Counted from the first letter of the stretch, positions 11,601-22,140 are shown. The stretch: DNA of 64,000 nucleotides from Loripinus fragilis (GCA_964019695.1 OZ026522.1:59234811-59298810); one strand, 5' to 3'. Notes: generated by a model from the sequence alone, not told the origin. Translations and numbers: made by a program.

Positions 11601-14600
11601 GCAGCCTTTACAGTAGGCAAAAAGTCAAGTAATACAGGACATATTGGCTTATGAACGAACATTGAGCAGCCATGAAAACAAATTGCTGAGACTGCTCTTG
11701 TCTGAATTGTGAGGTCTCTAATATACAGTTTCATTGATAGGTCAGTGCATTGAGTGTATGGCGATTTCGAGGTAGATTTCAGGTGGCTCTTTCAAGTTAC
11801 ATAAAACTTGTCAGAGCTGTGTATAGACAAAGAATATATTTTTATTTGGTACAATTTTCAGGCACATGTTGCATTTCTGGTTACAGAGATATCGTGTCAG
11901 GATCAGAACTTTAGGAGAACCCCTCATATGTGAAATATTAAGCTTACAATTTGGAATCATATACTGAATATACTATACTATATATATTTATAATAACACT
12001 GATACTTTGGTATATTAGTAAACCTTTGTATGCAATTGGCTGCTCAGTCATTTATAGTTATATAATATGCATGTTCCTTTCTTACTAGTTGATTTGAGTG
12101 TGGGGCCTACAAATAGAATTCTGTCTAAGTTTAGTACTTTTGTTTTCAATAGATTGTAATATACCACACGTATTCAAAATTGTCAATTTGTTATATAGAA
12201 CAAGTAATATCATACTTATTTTGGTTTATCTTTGATTCAGGAAACTTGAACAGCACAAAGCAAAGAAGGCCAAGTTTGCAGACAACGTTGACGACTATGA
12301 AAGAAAAACGTCAGAAATGCAGAAACAGATAGATAGCCTAAACATAAGGCTTGACACTCTGAAAGAACAAAGTCTGTATTTATAGTTACATATTTCAGAA
12401 AATTGATATAGCATATTTAAACTAAATAGTTTTTTCAAAACGGGCCGCGACGCGAGAAAAGAAAGTAAGGGTGCAAAGATCAGGAATCCATACAATCAAA
12501 TACCACACCTGTCTTCAGGGTATGTGAACAACAAAGACGCAGACCAGCCTGCGCATCCGCGCAGTCTGATCAGCGCCTTTGTTGTTCCCTTTTTTAAAAG
12601 TATCACATCTAAACTTGCTACAAACGAAATTTCAACTTTCTAGCTTGTCTTTGTATTTGAGCAGGCTAGTGTGAATCTGGCTTTGTCGGAAACCCGGAAG
12701 ACAGGTTTATTTGCGACGAGGCCAATTTAACCTAAATAGATTTTTCGAAATAATATACCCAATATTTGAAACAGTGTAGATCCAGATATTCTGGCTTCAT
12801 AAGAAGACATTATTTCTTATCCACGCAACGAATCCATATTAAACATGGAAATGTATCTTTGAAATGACTGAAAATCAGAAGGCAGATAGGTATAGCATGG
12901 GCAAATGCAGAAAATTTCGTCAATGGGGATCCTGACAAGGTACTTTTTAGTCATTAAATTATTTCACAGGGGGGCCATTTGCACCTCCCTTGAGAAGCAA
13001 TTGGACCCAAATGCTTCTTGTGGGGGTCGCTACCAGATTTACTAAGGAAACACATAACCTCTTGTGATTTTCCAGAGATGGTGGTCCAGACCCCCTGCCC
13101 CCCTCCCCCCACCCTTCTCTGGATCCGCCCATGAATGAAATAGACCATATATTGTAGGTGATTACTACTCATGTAGCAAATAATGAAAAATAGAAATAAT
13201 ATCTCTATAATAGCAATTAAATAGGTGCAAAAGGCATGTTTACTAGTAACTGTATACTGCCCATATTGCTGCCTAGGGTATTTGAAAAAGAAAAACAGAA
13301 AGGTCAGGAGACAAATAACACATTTACAATGTGCTTGCAAAAACACAAGTTATTATTAACAATTACTAATATAGATCATGAATAGGTCCTATACCTTGAA
13401 TTCAGTGTGGCCCAAATTTATTTGGAATTACCACTTATTTAAAAAAAATCAAATTCTCAAGGTTTTACTATACCTCTGTTTCAGAAATGATCATGGATAA
13501 AGACCAGGCAGAAACTGCAAGAGTTGTAAATGGCATAGTGGAAAGAGAAATCCAGTCAGACATAGATGATCTCAGGAAGAAAATCAAGTTAACAGAAGCT
13601 GAAAATGAACAAAAACAAGAAAAGGTATAGACATGTCTGTGGGGAAGTTGTTTATCAACTGGACATAGAGGATCTTACATGAGTGCTCATGTTTTATTGA
13701 ATTTATTAAACGAGTTGGGGAAAAGAGATAAAATGCGAGGCTTGCCGAGCATTTTATCTCTTTTTCGCAACGAGTTTAATAAATTCAATAATACAAGAGC
13801 ACGAATGTTAGATTCTATTTATCATATGATATTAAGCATACTTTGAACGTAAACTCGCTATAATTTTGTCATTGTGTGCGCAACGTTGTTATGGACGTCA
13901 TAACGTTTCCCGTAAATCGATAAACCACTAGTGGTTTACATATTTTATTGCATGGCGTTATTTCACTCCCAGACGCGACGTCATATGATAATACATATTA
14001 TCATAGTGACTTTTTAACCTGTGAAATCTACATTCTACTTTGTTCTCTATGATGCAAAGTTTTATTTATTTCAATAAGTGCCTGGATGAACTTGTATTGC
14101 AGACTCGCCATGAAAATAATGTTCTGGACTTTAAGTTAGTTTTCAGCTGCATCCATTGATATGGCATCAGACAGAACCAAACCTCCAACCTATTATAAGT
14201 TTGGCTCGAGAAAATTACTAGTCTAACATACAAGGCTAAGATCTTACTAGAGTGTAGTTCATTTAACTCACCATTACTTAAAAAGAAGATACTTGATTCT
14301 CCACTGTGCAGCTACAGATATGTGGAAACGTCTACACAATTTTTTTAACTGCCCAAACTTTACTTTACACCGAAACAGATACAGAATGAATTTCTCCATA
14401 TGCCTATTTAATTAAAACGTTGTTACAACATGGCAGCCAATTATCCATCGAAAAGAATAAATGAGCCGCGACATGGGATTTTCACCAATATGTTATGTGC
14501 GACCAGCAAAGGCTCAGACCAGCCTGTACATGTGCGCAGTCTGATCAGAGCCTTTGCTAGTCGCTTGAATATTCTATGACTGTTAAGCTACTGACCAAAC

Positions 14601-17600
14601 ATCATATGGAGTTTCTAAGCTTAAAAGGATGCTGCACAGGTTCGTATGAGTCTACACTTGTCAAAATGCCATATTGTTGGAAATCACATGTCACGGCTCA
14701 TATATTCAATGAAGTTTAAACTTTCATTGTTTCATTTCGCTAATTCTTCTAGTTTTATTTGTTTTACAGGTAACAAAAGAAAAGGAAAATCAACGTCAGA
14801 TGAATCAGACTATACAAGTCCTCCAGGTATTAATTGACTTTTCGCTTATTGTAAAGGCAGTAACTTTAATATTCATATCTGGGTGTGGTTTGGCTATTTC
14901 ATCTGCTAAATAAGGGAAATCAGGTTCTATTTATAATTTGGTGGGGTTTGATAAGTTGTTTCAGCCACGCAAACGTGTGTGCATTTCATGATAATCCTAA
15001 CCGTATACACACTGAACTCACATTTATTAAGCCTTAAAGCGCATTATCACAAAATGTATGTTTTTGTCCTCCACTAAAATATCTGAAGCCTCATAGACAA
15101 ACGGTGTGTACCCAGATCAGACTGCTCCTGTAGGAGCAGTCTGATCTGGGTCCACAATGTTTGCCTCTATGCTTATGTTAAATAGACATTTTCAGATGCA
15201 GTTATTTAGCTGGCGTTTTAAGGGCTTAATAATGTGTTTTGCGTCTATACTGGGGTAATGGCGCAATATGATACAGTTACTTTTGAATAAAACCACACCT
15301 CATTTTCAGCTTATACCTATGTCTAAGGTTGACCAGTCCTAATTACGCATTCATGAGTTATGGCCTTTACAGTAAGCAAAAAGTAAAATAATATTAACAT
15401 ATTACAAGCCACAGTGACCATTTTTATTGATCACCTTTCTTACTCTGCAAATCATTGAACAACATTAAATAGAGGATCTTACATGAGTGCTCATGTTTTA
15501 CTGAATTTATTAAACAAGTTAAGGAAAAGAGGTAAAATGAGAGACTTACCGAGCATTTTATCTTTTTTTCCCAAAGAGTTTAATAAATTTTATAATACAA
15601 GTGCACTAATGTTAGATTCTATTTATCATATGTTATTAATATGACTGAAATCTCATTTCAGACATTAAAATATATAATTTTGGCATTATGTACGTAACCA
15701 TCACGGTTATGGACGTCATAACGTTTCAGGTAAATTTGTAATCCACTAGTGGTTTATCAATTTTATTGCACAGCGTTATTTCACTCCCAGACGCGACGTC
15801 ATATGATAAACAATTTTAAATTACATGAGGTTTCGAGCACAGAAAATATCCATTTAAAGCTTAAAAAAACCAATTATTCAATATGTCCTATAGCTCTTAG
15901 AGGATGAGTTTATCTATAAGCATAAGTATACTTATAGAGTATAATATCAGCAATATTAAATACTTATTATTGGTTCGCTTTGTAAAGAACATAATTCCTT
16001 TTTTACAAGTCATTTTGTAAACAAACAGATTTGAACGGTAATAGCAGGTCACAAACCAGTAAATGCACCAAGAGGTGTGTGGGGGATACTATCCGATTTG
16101 ACATAATTTCCTCTAGATTCAAGTTGTGTTTAAATTCATGAATGATTTAGTTTATTTGGAGACTTTATGCTTACTTTTTAAATGAATCAGCACAGAAAAA
16201 CAATCAAACCAAACTGTTAAACTGGGATGAAACAATGTAAATTTGTCATAATCTTCAGGCCACCAGATTGAAAGAAAACTTAAGGTTGAGCCTGTATTGT
16301 CGTGACAAAAGATAGGCACTAGATACCAACCCAAATATGAAAGTGTTAGGCTTTGGTCATCAATCTCATCATTGAGTCTGACCCACCATTGTGAAATATA
16401 AGATTCTTATCATGAGTGTGAGGGTAGGATAGAAAAATTAGTCCCAAGGATCGACTTTTGGCATCACTAGGCTTGCCGAGTGATGACAAATGATGATACC
16501 GAGGGACGGATTTTTCTATCCTGCCCTCACACGAATAATGGATCCCTATTCTTGCTCACCACTGTTTATGTATTTATTTTAAAATAAGCTTCTTCCAGAA
16601 GTCTGTGAATACGCTAAGATGCAATTTCACATGATGACTTTATAAGACATCCTGGGTAAGATAGCATGATTGGTAAGATAAGATTTTTGATCCCAGAGTA
16701 AAATCTCAGATATCCTTATCCCGTGTGCAAGATTTAAAGAGGAAACAATACATGTACTGTATTTTGTGATTAGGTTTGAAAATTAGACATGCCTACTGCC
16801 ATTTAATATACGTGTTCTGTCACATTATTTTGAACATATTTTTGATTGCTCATGAAAATTGAAAATTAGACTTCTCCATGATTTCTTCAAATTCATAAAT
16901 CAAATCAACAAAACCACATGTTCTGATATGCCCTGTTGCAGAAGTATTTTCAAATGGCTTTAAACTATAATTTTCAAAAATTTGATATTGGTAACTCATG
17001 ACCAGAATAGCCAATGTATTTGATTTGTCTTGCGAGTATTTTCAAATTTTATAATTCATTAACATTATAATCTGAGATTCTAACTCTGATCAATTGCGAA
17101 AAATCTGAACGTTTTAAGCGTCGGGATAGAATAAAAAGATAGAATTTGTTGCATCAAGATAAATCATTAAACACTTTGTAAACAGACATCACATTTATTC
17201 AAATAAATACACACATTTCCGTTGAGCAAATGTCATATAAAATTATTAATATTTCTGTGAAAATTTGGTCGGCTGTCAATACCTTCAGCCAAATCTCCTT
17301 GATTAAAAGTTCAAAGGACCACCAGAAGTTTTACTTTGAGTAATCAGTAGTTCAAGACAAATAGAGTTATAAATTATATTCAACCAAACATGTGGTTATT
17401 TTCATCATTCTCTACCAAAATCTACGGTGTGGGCATAAACAGGAACTTACTCACAGGCATGGATCTTTTAACTCTTTGTCCACTGGGAAATTTGTCATGT
17501 TTCTGTTATTTGATTTTTCAAAATCAAAAGATTCTTTCAGGAATTCCACCTTCAGGAGTGTCAAACAGATTGAATCCAGATCAGGCCCGACATTATGTCG

Positions 17601-20600
17601 GGCCTGATCTGGGTCCAATCTCTTTGCAAAGGTTATCAGCAGACTACACTAGGAGATAAAGAGCTAAGAATCTCAACCTTTATTTTTATGGAAAATTTGA
17701 AAATACAACCAAGTATCTGAATCCAAAGTATCCTAAAATTAATTTCATTAATTCTAATTTTGCAATCATCTTGCTGAGGAAGAGAGAACTAGCTGATTTA
17801 CTCTAATTGTCTGCTTGCTGTCATGCGACTGTCCTGTTCTGTATCGCTTCCTTAATGTGACCTGGGTTGCTCTGTAATTATTGTATTTCCTGATCATACT
17901 CGCTTGTTTTGGCTAGTTTATGACTCTGCTATATCCTACATGTACACACTTTATCACATGACGTCACCTCTGGAAGTGATATAACGCCATGTAATAAAAT
18001 AGATAAACCACTAGTTGTTTACAGATTTGTAGCGTATTCTAACACACCTCGCCTATATAGCCAACGGTAACAAACTGTGATATATCGGACAATAATTCAC
18101 AGCTAAAGTGTGTGATAGCTGACGTCACTGGAAAATGACATCATTCATGGCGTTAGACGGTGTAACGTTGTTTTTACGCATGAAAGACGTTACAATTACA
18201 TATAAATGTATGCGACGTAGTCTAAGTATTGGCGGGAGTTCTTCAGTGCAATGGTGGACAGTTGGAAGAAGCTGAAGACTTCCAATGAATTTTCGTCGTT
18301 TATTGTGTGTTAGAATCGAAATAGATCAGCTCCATTGCGTGAATTGTTGAGTAATAATTCACTGTTTGTCGGTCAGTTGTAAGAAGATAGATCACATGCG
18401 CTGCTCCCTTGTGATTTGATCTTCTTTACAACTGACCTCCAAACAGAGAATTATTACTCAACAATTAACTGCTGGCGCTGATCTATTACTTAAATATAAT
18501 GACCTCCATTATAACGTTGCGCAAAAGATGGCAAAATATTGACGTTATTACGATAAAGATGTGATTTTTAAGTAATTTCAATGTCATGGGATACATAGAA
18601 TCTGACATTCGTGCCCCTGTATTATTGAATTTATTAAACTCCTTGCAAAAAGAGATAAAATGCTCGGCAAGCCTCGCATTTTATCTATTTTTCTCAACTT
18701 GTTTAATAAATTCAATAAAACATGATCACTCATGTAATTTCCTCTGCTTATAAGCACTCAAACCCTTTCTTGCTAATATTCAATGCATTGACGAGCAATT
18801 AAGACCAGGTAAGATGCCACCTTTTTTCATCTGCACAATTTGCTATCATGAAAGCAATCTACAGACACCAAATACAAAATAAATTTAAAAAAGATGAATA
18901 GTGGGCCGTCTAGGATTTTGGATGTGAAAGACACCATCAGCAAACAATTCACCTTGAAGTGACATATCAAGCATGGCTAGAAGTCTAAATTTTGGTCTGA
19001 TTTTTCATCTACATCCAAACGCTGTGTATCCAAGCGCTGAGCCCTATCGCACAGCGGCTTAGGCCGCTGCTCGCTCTAAGGCAATGGTTCTGTTGTTTTT
19101 GATTTAGTGTTTATTGTTCCTCCCATTGTTTTAGGGGGGAGGCTCTGTGCTCCCATTGTTTTGGGGGCTCTGTTCTCCCATTGTTTTGGGGGCTCTGTGC
19201 TTGGTCTTTGTTTTGTTGTGTAATACTTAGAGTCCTTTCTAGTTTTGCAATCGTCTTGATGGGAACAGGCCTCCAGATAAGAGTGCATCTTGAAAATTAT
19301 TTTTCTTATTTCTGAAGCAAAACATATGTTGTGGGTACTGAAAAGACCTGTTAATGTTTTGTGCCTCTTTCTCACGATGCTGTGGGCTGGCCTGAAGTGT
19401 GTGACTGTCATATTTCAATATCATACTTTTTTCTGGTAAGTCAGTGCATTTGCATATGATCGTCTGAGCCTTCACTGCTCACCAGTGTGCTTAACCCTTA
19501 AAGCACAAAGAAAAAATGCATCTGAAAATGTCGTCTGCTGAAGTCGTCTGCTGCAAATAATTGCCTAACAATACTGACAAATTAAGTATAGAAGCAAACA
19601 GCGTGGACCCAGAACAGACTGCTCCTATAGGAGCAGTCTGATATGGGTCCACACTGTTTGCCTTAGATGCTTCTTAAACATTTCAGCAGATGAGAAAAGC
19701 AGACGAATTTTGTTGTGATTGGCGCATTAAGGGTTAATACCAAAGTCTCATCTGCAGTATTATTGTCCTTTTTGGAAAACAACGTTGCTTCTACCAGCTA
19801 CCATGGACACATTCTGCATTTCATTAGTTACTCATAAATACATGCTTACTGATACATGGGAACACGATTGGCAAGAAACCAAAACATGATATAGCTTAAC
19901 AAATTGGCCAATTTCATAGACAACAACTTCTGAATATGTTATTTCATATGAATCATCAACAATTACAGTATGAAAATTACCTCATTTATTTACAAAATAC
20001 CAGCGGCACATGACGTCAAAACAATGTTGTATCAACGTCGACGCGACGTCATGGTGTCGGATCGACGTAGATGCAATGCTATTTAAGGTTGTGTGCCTGT
20101 TTGGTAGCTTTTGCCCACTAATTACATAGAGTATAAGAATACACCAAGAGTGTGAGGGTAGGCTAGAAAAATCCGTCCCAAGGATCACCATTTGGCATCA
20201 CGAGGCTTGCCCAGTGATAACAAACAGTGATCCGATGGACATATTTTTCTATCCTACAGTCACACGAATAATGGATTATTTTTCTTGCTCACTACTGTGT
20301 TTTATTTCAAAATAAGCTTCCATGGTCCCTAAATACGCTAAGATTCAATTTCACATGATGATGTCACTTTAACATAACAATGACGTCGCTTGACGACCAT
20401 GTGTGTGAGTTCCAGTAAAAACCAATGTATGTAACCCACACGTGACAACCTGGTTAAGATAGCATGGGTAAAAAAAGATTTTCTATCCCAGGGTGAAATC
20501 TTAGATATCCTCATCATATGAATATTTAAGTTAGGCCTCTTTGTTACACTATAGCATGTTATTTTCTGTCAGTATATGCGCAGCGTTTTGTTTGCCAGCA

Positions 20601-20984
20601 ATGCTTTTTTTTTTTAAAAAAACATCTTTAATGTGACCTGACCCCGAGGTTATAAAACTTTTTTCATGCTCAACTCAGCTTAGTATGATTAATAGTACAT
20701 CTGATTGACATAAAGCAAGACATGTCTTTATTTGTCAGTATTTTAGTTTTTATGAGTAGTTGAAATTTCAAGTTCAGTTGAGTTGACATAAAAAAAAGTT
20801 TTATAACCTCTGGGCCCGCTTTTACTTTCAATCTTATTTCTTGTAGAAGAGGAATTCAGCACAGATGACCCGTCTCCGCAGACAGTTGAAAGATGTACAG
20901 TCACAAAACAAGCAATGGGCAAACCAGATTTCAAATTTAGAAAGTAAAGTAAGCCAACTAAGACATGAGGTGAATACTGATTAG
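8469..20984 (+). CDS. CCDC122: CCDC122-like coiled-coil protein, 7 exons
   Basis: Seven exons (8469-8623, 8983-9112, 10757-10838, 12241-12371, 13485-13624, 14770-14826, 20847-20984) join without a frame break into 270 residues from ATG 8489 to TAG 20982-20984. All junctions are AG/GT and the phases run 0,1,2,1,0,0. The product is charged, heptad-like and mostly coiled coil from about residue 30 to the end, with no signal peptide or membrane segment. Vertebrate CCDC122, recalled rather than searched, is about 273 residues and has similar local motifs in the same order: an 'RIYLTDENI'-like segment near residue 70 and an 'NKQWANQISNLE'-like segment close to the C-terminus. The family's function is not well established. 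The first exon is open upstream of the ATG (six codons to the acceptor), so a short upstream coding exon is possible. No promoter or poly(A) signal was identified. Any generic coiled-coil protein remains an alternative. Confidence 0.72.
8983..9112 (+). CDS. CCDC122: CCDC122-like exon 2
   Basis: Follows acceptor 'tatgttttag' and ends at 'ttcag' before 'gtttgt'. It encodes residues 46-88 plus the first base of residue 89. The content is Glu/Lys-rich heptads (ERIAEIEEKRDELLQEV) and then the 'RIYLTDENI' segment that resembles vertebrate CCDC122. Ends in phase 1. Confidence 0.72.
9163..9228. mobile_element. Family D fragment in intron 2
   Basis: 'tcgtctgctgattttt', then 'gagtgtcaaacaatctgggt' and 'ccagataatg'. 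One half of a D element remains. Confidence 0.45.
9848..10155. mobile_element. Family N repeat, copy 1
   Basis: Shares 'aattaggggataactgtatt', 'ggaggtata', 'cgcgcgagc', 'gcagtt' and 'cgcgttacaaa' with 27765-28125. The frames at 9952 and 27704 are this repeat, not genes. Confidence 0.6.
10757..10838 (+). CDS. CCDC122: CCDC122-like exon 3
   Basis: A short 82-nt exon after acceptor 'atattgtag' with a consensus donor 'gtgaga'. It completes an Asp codon from exon 2 and continues LKRLVVQLYESQQDVR; it ends in phase 2. Only the frame that fits both neighbours is open. Confidence 0.68.
11074..11627 (+). mobile_element. Family A TIR element, copy 1 (intron 3)
   Basis: Ends 'gacttttcacttactataaa' and 'tttacagtaggcaaaaagtc' are inverted. 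The interior holds a Q-type module with 'gtggacccagatcagactgc' and its mirrored half. Two more full copies are at 14836-15385 (inverted) and 44692-45127. Confidence 0.75.
12241..12371 (+). CDS. CCDC122: CCDC122-like exon 4 (weak donor)
   Basis: Acceptor 'tttgattcag'. Encodes residues 116-159, rich in Lys/Glu (KLEQHKAKKAKFADNVDDYE). The only donor keeping the frame is 'A|gtctgt', which is weak. Reading through it meets TAG after four codons, so an alternative truncated end is possible. Phase 1 at the donor matches exon 5 exactly, which favours splicing. Confidence 0.66.
12440..12515 (-). mobile_element. Family J fragment
   Basis: 'agaaaagaaagtaagg', then 'aaagatcaggaatccataca' and 'atcaaataccacacctg', matching the left of the inverted J copy at 60.8 kb. 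Confidence 0.45.
12515..12727 (+). mobile_element. Family C element, copy 2 (intron 4)
   Basis: 'gaacaacaaagacgc' with the well-kept core 'cagaccagcctgcgcatccg' and 'cgcagtctgatcagcg', ending 'gacaggtttatttgcgacg'. Confidence 0.65.
12905..13135. mobile_element. Family F element, copy 4 (intron 4)
   Basis: Ends 'tctctggatccgcccatg' with 'tgtgattttccagag' and C-rich runs. The left end is decayed. The 130-codon frame across it on the - strand is repeat-derived. Confidence 0.5.
13485..13624 (+). CDS. CCDC122: CCDC122-like exon 5
   Basis: Acceptor 'cctctgtttcag', donor 'gtatag'. Completes a Lys codon and encodes residues 161-206, including 'REIQSDIDDLRKKIKL', a coiled-coil stretch comparable to the middle of vertebrate CCDC122. 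Ends in phase 0. Confidence 0.7.
13660..14010. mobile_element. Family G element, copy 1 (intron 5)
   Basis: Hairpin 13692-13803 has arms 'ttgaatttattaaacgagtt' and its complement, with loop 'gcgaggcttgccgagc'. It is followed by 'aaccactagtggttta' and 'agacgcgacgtcatatgata'. Further copies are at 15468-15815 and, inverted, within 17945-18745. Confidence 0.65.
14462..14701 (+). mobile_element. Family B element, copy 2 (intron 5)
   Basis: TIR 'tgagccgcgacatggga' and 'aaatcacatgtcacggctca'. The core 'cagaccagcctgtacatgtg' / 'cgcagtctgatcag' is well preserved. It lies 68 nt before exon 6. Confidence 0.7.
14770..14826 (+). CDS. CCDC122: CCDC122-like exon 6
   Basis: A 57-nt exon of 19 whole codons (VTKEKENQRQMNQTIQVLQ) between acceptor 'gttttacag' and donor 'gtatta'. 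A TIR element (A2) begins only 9 nt into the following intron. Confidence 0.66.
14836..15385 (-). mobile_element. Family A TIR element, copy 2, beside exon 6
   Basis: Inverted relative to copy 1. Ends 'gacttttcgcttattgtaaa' and 'tttacagtaagcaaaaagta'. The central hairpin is 'cagactgctcctgtaggagc' continuing to 'agtctgatctgggtcc'. The element starts 9 nt after the exon 6 donor. Confidence 0.75.
15468..15815. mobile_element. Family G element, copy 2 (intron 6)
   Basis: 'gatcttacatgagtgctcat', then arms 'tgaatttattaaacaagtta' and complement, then 'ccactagtggttta' and 'agacgcgacgtcatatgata'. More decayed than copy 1. Confidence 0.6.
16415..16740. mobile_element. Family H element, copy 1 (intron 6)
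   Basis: A hairpin of 'gtgtgagggtaggatagaaa' and 'ttctatcctgccctcacac' with loop 'catcactaggcttgccgagt'. A longer shared tail includes 'gatcccagagtaaaatctca'. A second copy is at 20148-20545. Confidence 0.65.
17472..17663. mobile_element. Family D element, copy 2
   Basis: TTAA 17468-17471 precedes 'ctctttgtccactggga'. The palindrome is 'caggcccgacat'/'atgtcgggcctg'. The right end 'gataaagagctaa' has lost the TTAA. Confidence 0.65.
17775..17920 (+). mobile_element. Family I fragment
   Basis: 'gaagagagaactagctga', 'ctaattgtctg', 'tatttcctgatcat', as in the I copies at 24.4 kb and, inverted, 33.7 kb. Confidence 0.45.
17945..18745. mobile_element. Composite G-type foldback (intron 6)
   Basis: G-family outer parts in opposite orientation lie at both sides: 'gataaaccactag' near 18003 and 'gaatttattaaactccttgc' near 18629. 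A large separate hairpin is between them. It could be the full-length form from which copies 1 and 2 derive. Confidence 0.5.
18320..18486. repeat. Hairpin with arms of about 75 nt
   Basis: Left arm includes 'gaattgttgagtaataattc' and 'gtcagttgtaagaagat'. The right arm returns 'gatcttctttacaactgac' and 'gaattattactcaacaatt'. The loop is around 'cacatgcgctgctcc'. Confidence 0.7.
19080..19400 (+). mobile_element. Family I repeat with internal tandem units
   Basis: Begins 'ggttctgttgtttttgatt' and includes 'gttttgcaatcgtcttgat'. At 19115-19205 'ctcccattgttttgggggct' is tandemly repeated about three times. Related copies are near 24230, 30086 (inverted) and 33712 (inverted). Confidence 0.55.
19495..19733. 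mobile_element. Family Q element, intact, TTAA-flanked
   Basis: TTAA 19491-19494 and 19734-19737 flank 'cccttaaagcac...gcgcattaaggg'. The central perfect hairpin is 'cagactgctcctataggagc' completed by 'agtctg'. It is framed by 'gcaaacagcgtggaccc' and 'gggtccacactgtttgcc'. Confidence 0.75.
20148..20545. mobile_element. Family H element, copy 2 (intron 6)
   Basis: 'gtgtgagggtaggctagaaa', loop 'catcacgaggcttgcccagt', 'ttctatcctacagtcacac', and a tail shared with copy 1. Confidence 0.65.
20643..20815. mobile_element. Small TIR element S, just before exon 7
   Basis: Inverted ends 'cccgaggttataaaactttt' and 'aagttttataacctctggg'. The right end is 31 nt from the exon 7 start. A half copy with 'tgaaaaaagttgtataacct' lies at 51262-51303. 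Confidence 0.65.
20847..20984 (+). CDS. CCDC122: CCDC122-like exon 7, terminal
   Basis: Acceptor 'tatttcttgtag'. Encodes the last 45 residues, including 'MTRLRRQLKDVQ' and 'NKQWANQISNLE', and stops at TAG 20982. The Trp-centred segment and the distance from it to the stop agree with my recollection of vertebrate CCDC122. A GTGAAT inside the last codons could act as a donor, but the ending fits the family as it stands. Confidence 0.72.
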   Translation, partial: KRNSAQMTRLRRQLKDVQSQNKQWANQISNLESKVSQLRHEVNTD

Positions 20985-21187
20985 AAAAGATTGTGTTGTA
21001 ATGCCGATTTTTTGTTTATCTGGAGGCCTGTCAGATATATGACATACATGTATTGCTTGAAAACGAATCAATTGACAAAATCTGAAAACAAATGACAAAA
21101 ATCAACAAAATATGTTTGTATAACATGGGTCCAGATAATGATCGCTTGTGCCCCTTAATTTGCATTTATTTCCTTACCCATCAATTT

Positions 21188-21290
21188 AAACATATGTTTT
21201 GGGTGCTCAAAAGAACCGTCTCATTGAGACGGTTCTTTTGAGTTCCCACAACATATGTTGTGGTTGAGAAATAAGAAAAATAGTTTTTTT
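21188..21290. mobile_element. Family E hairpin, best copy
   Basis: Palindrome centred in 'aagaaccgtctcattgagac' with 'ggttctttt', flanked by 'acatatgttttgggtgctc' and 'cccacaacatatgttgtgg'. It lies just past the CCDC122-like stop. Confidence 0.65.
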
Positions 21291-21913
21291 CAGTACGCAC
21301 GTTTATCTGGAGTCATGGTATAAAATGACAAGGTAGTCCATGCACTTTTCTTTTTTAAATTTACAAACTGTCTCAGAAACGTTGATTTACATATGATAAT
21401 AAGGGATAAGATGGATATTTACATGATTAGTTTTCTTATACCAACATAAAACTAAAAGCCAGCACATGAGATTTTGCTACTTATTGGCAAACAAATGAGG
21501 CCCTGGTGAGTCTGCACTAATGTGCAGATTTGCCAGAGACTTCACTGCTTGCATACACAAAGTATGGCTGAGGATAAATAATCTGAAAAAATACGGATCC
21601 TTCAGAAATAGAGAGAATCTACTTTATAACATAACAGCAGACTCGTTTTTATTGAGTCTGTTCATGAGAACTAATGGAAAGTACAACAATTCTCATACCC
21701 CTAGCACCGGCGGCTTAAGCGGTATTCTGATTTCCATCAGAACCCAATATTCCTGAAAGACCAGAATATGAAAAACTATCAACACTATATCGATGTACCC
21801 AGAGAAGATTTACCAACTCCACGCGGCACAACAACAGCTATTGCAACCTCTAAAGAATCTGGAAAAACGGACATATATGATAAGTACCAAATTCTCATGT
21901 GCTGGCTTAATCT

Positions 21914-22140
21914 TTTGCGGATCCAGAGGGGGCAACAAGGGGTACCCACTCCCCCCCCCCTGAAAAATCACAGAAAAAAGCGTTTCTTAGCAATACTGGT
22001 CCAGATCCCCTGAAAAATCACAAAGCTACCAAGCCAGCATTCAATGTTTGGCCCGCTTAAAGTGGAACCCCTCATCAAGCAAAAAAATCCTTGTCAAAGT
22101 TGGACCCCTTCTGACAAAACTTTCTGGATCCGCGCATGTT
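21914..22140. mobile_element. Family F element, copy 5
   Basis: Begins 'tgcggatccagaggggg' and ends 'ctggatccgcgcatg'. Contains the poly-C run and 'cacaaagctaccaagccag'. Confidence 0.65.

Noticed and set aside
12954..13346. 130-codon - strand open frame
   Set aside because: It runs across a family F element, and its Gly-rich part is translated repeat. No splice sites fit.
19076..19411. 111-codon - strand open frame
   Set aside because: Translation of the tandem 'ctcccattgttttggggg' units and of family I.
21735..21890. Possible extra 3' exon of the CCDC122-like gene (QLHAAQQQLLQPLKNLE)
   Set aside because: The gene already ends at a stop that fits the family length. The frame has an upstream TGA, and the donor 'gtacca' is poor.
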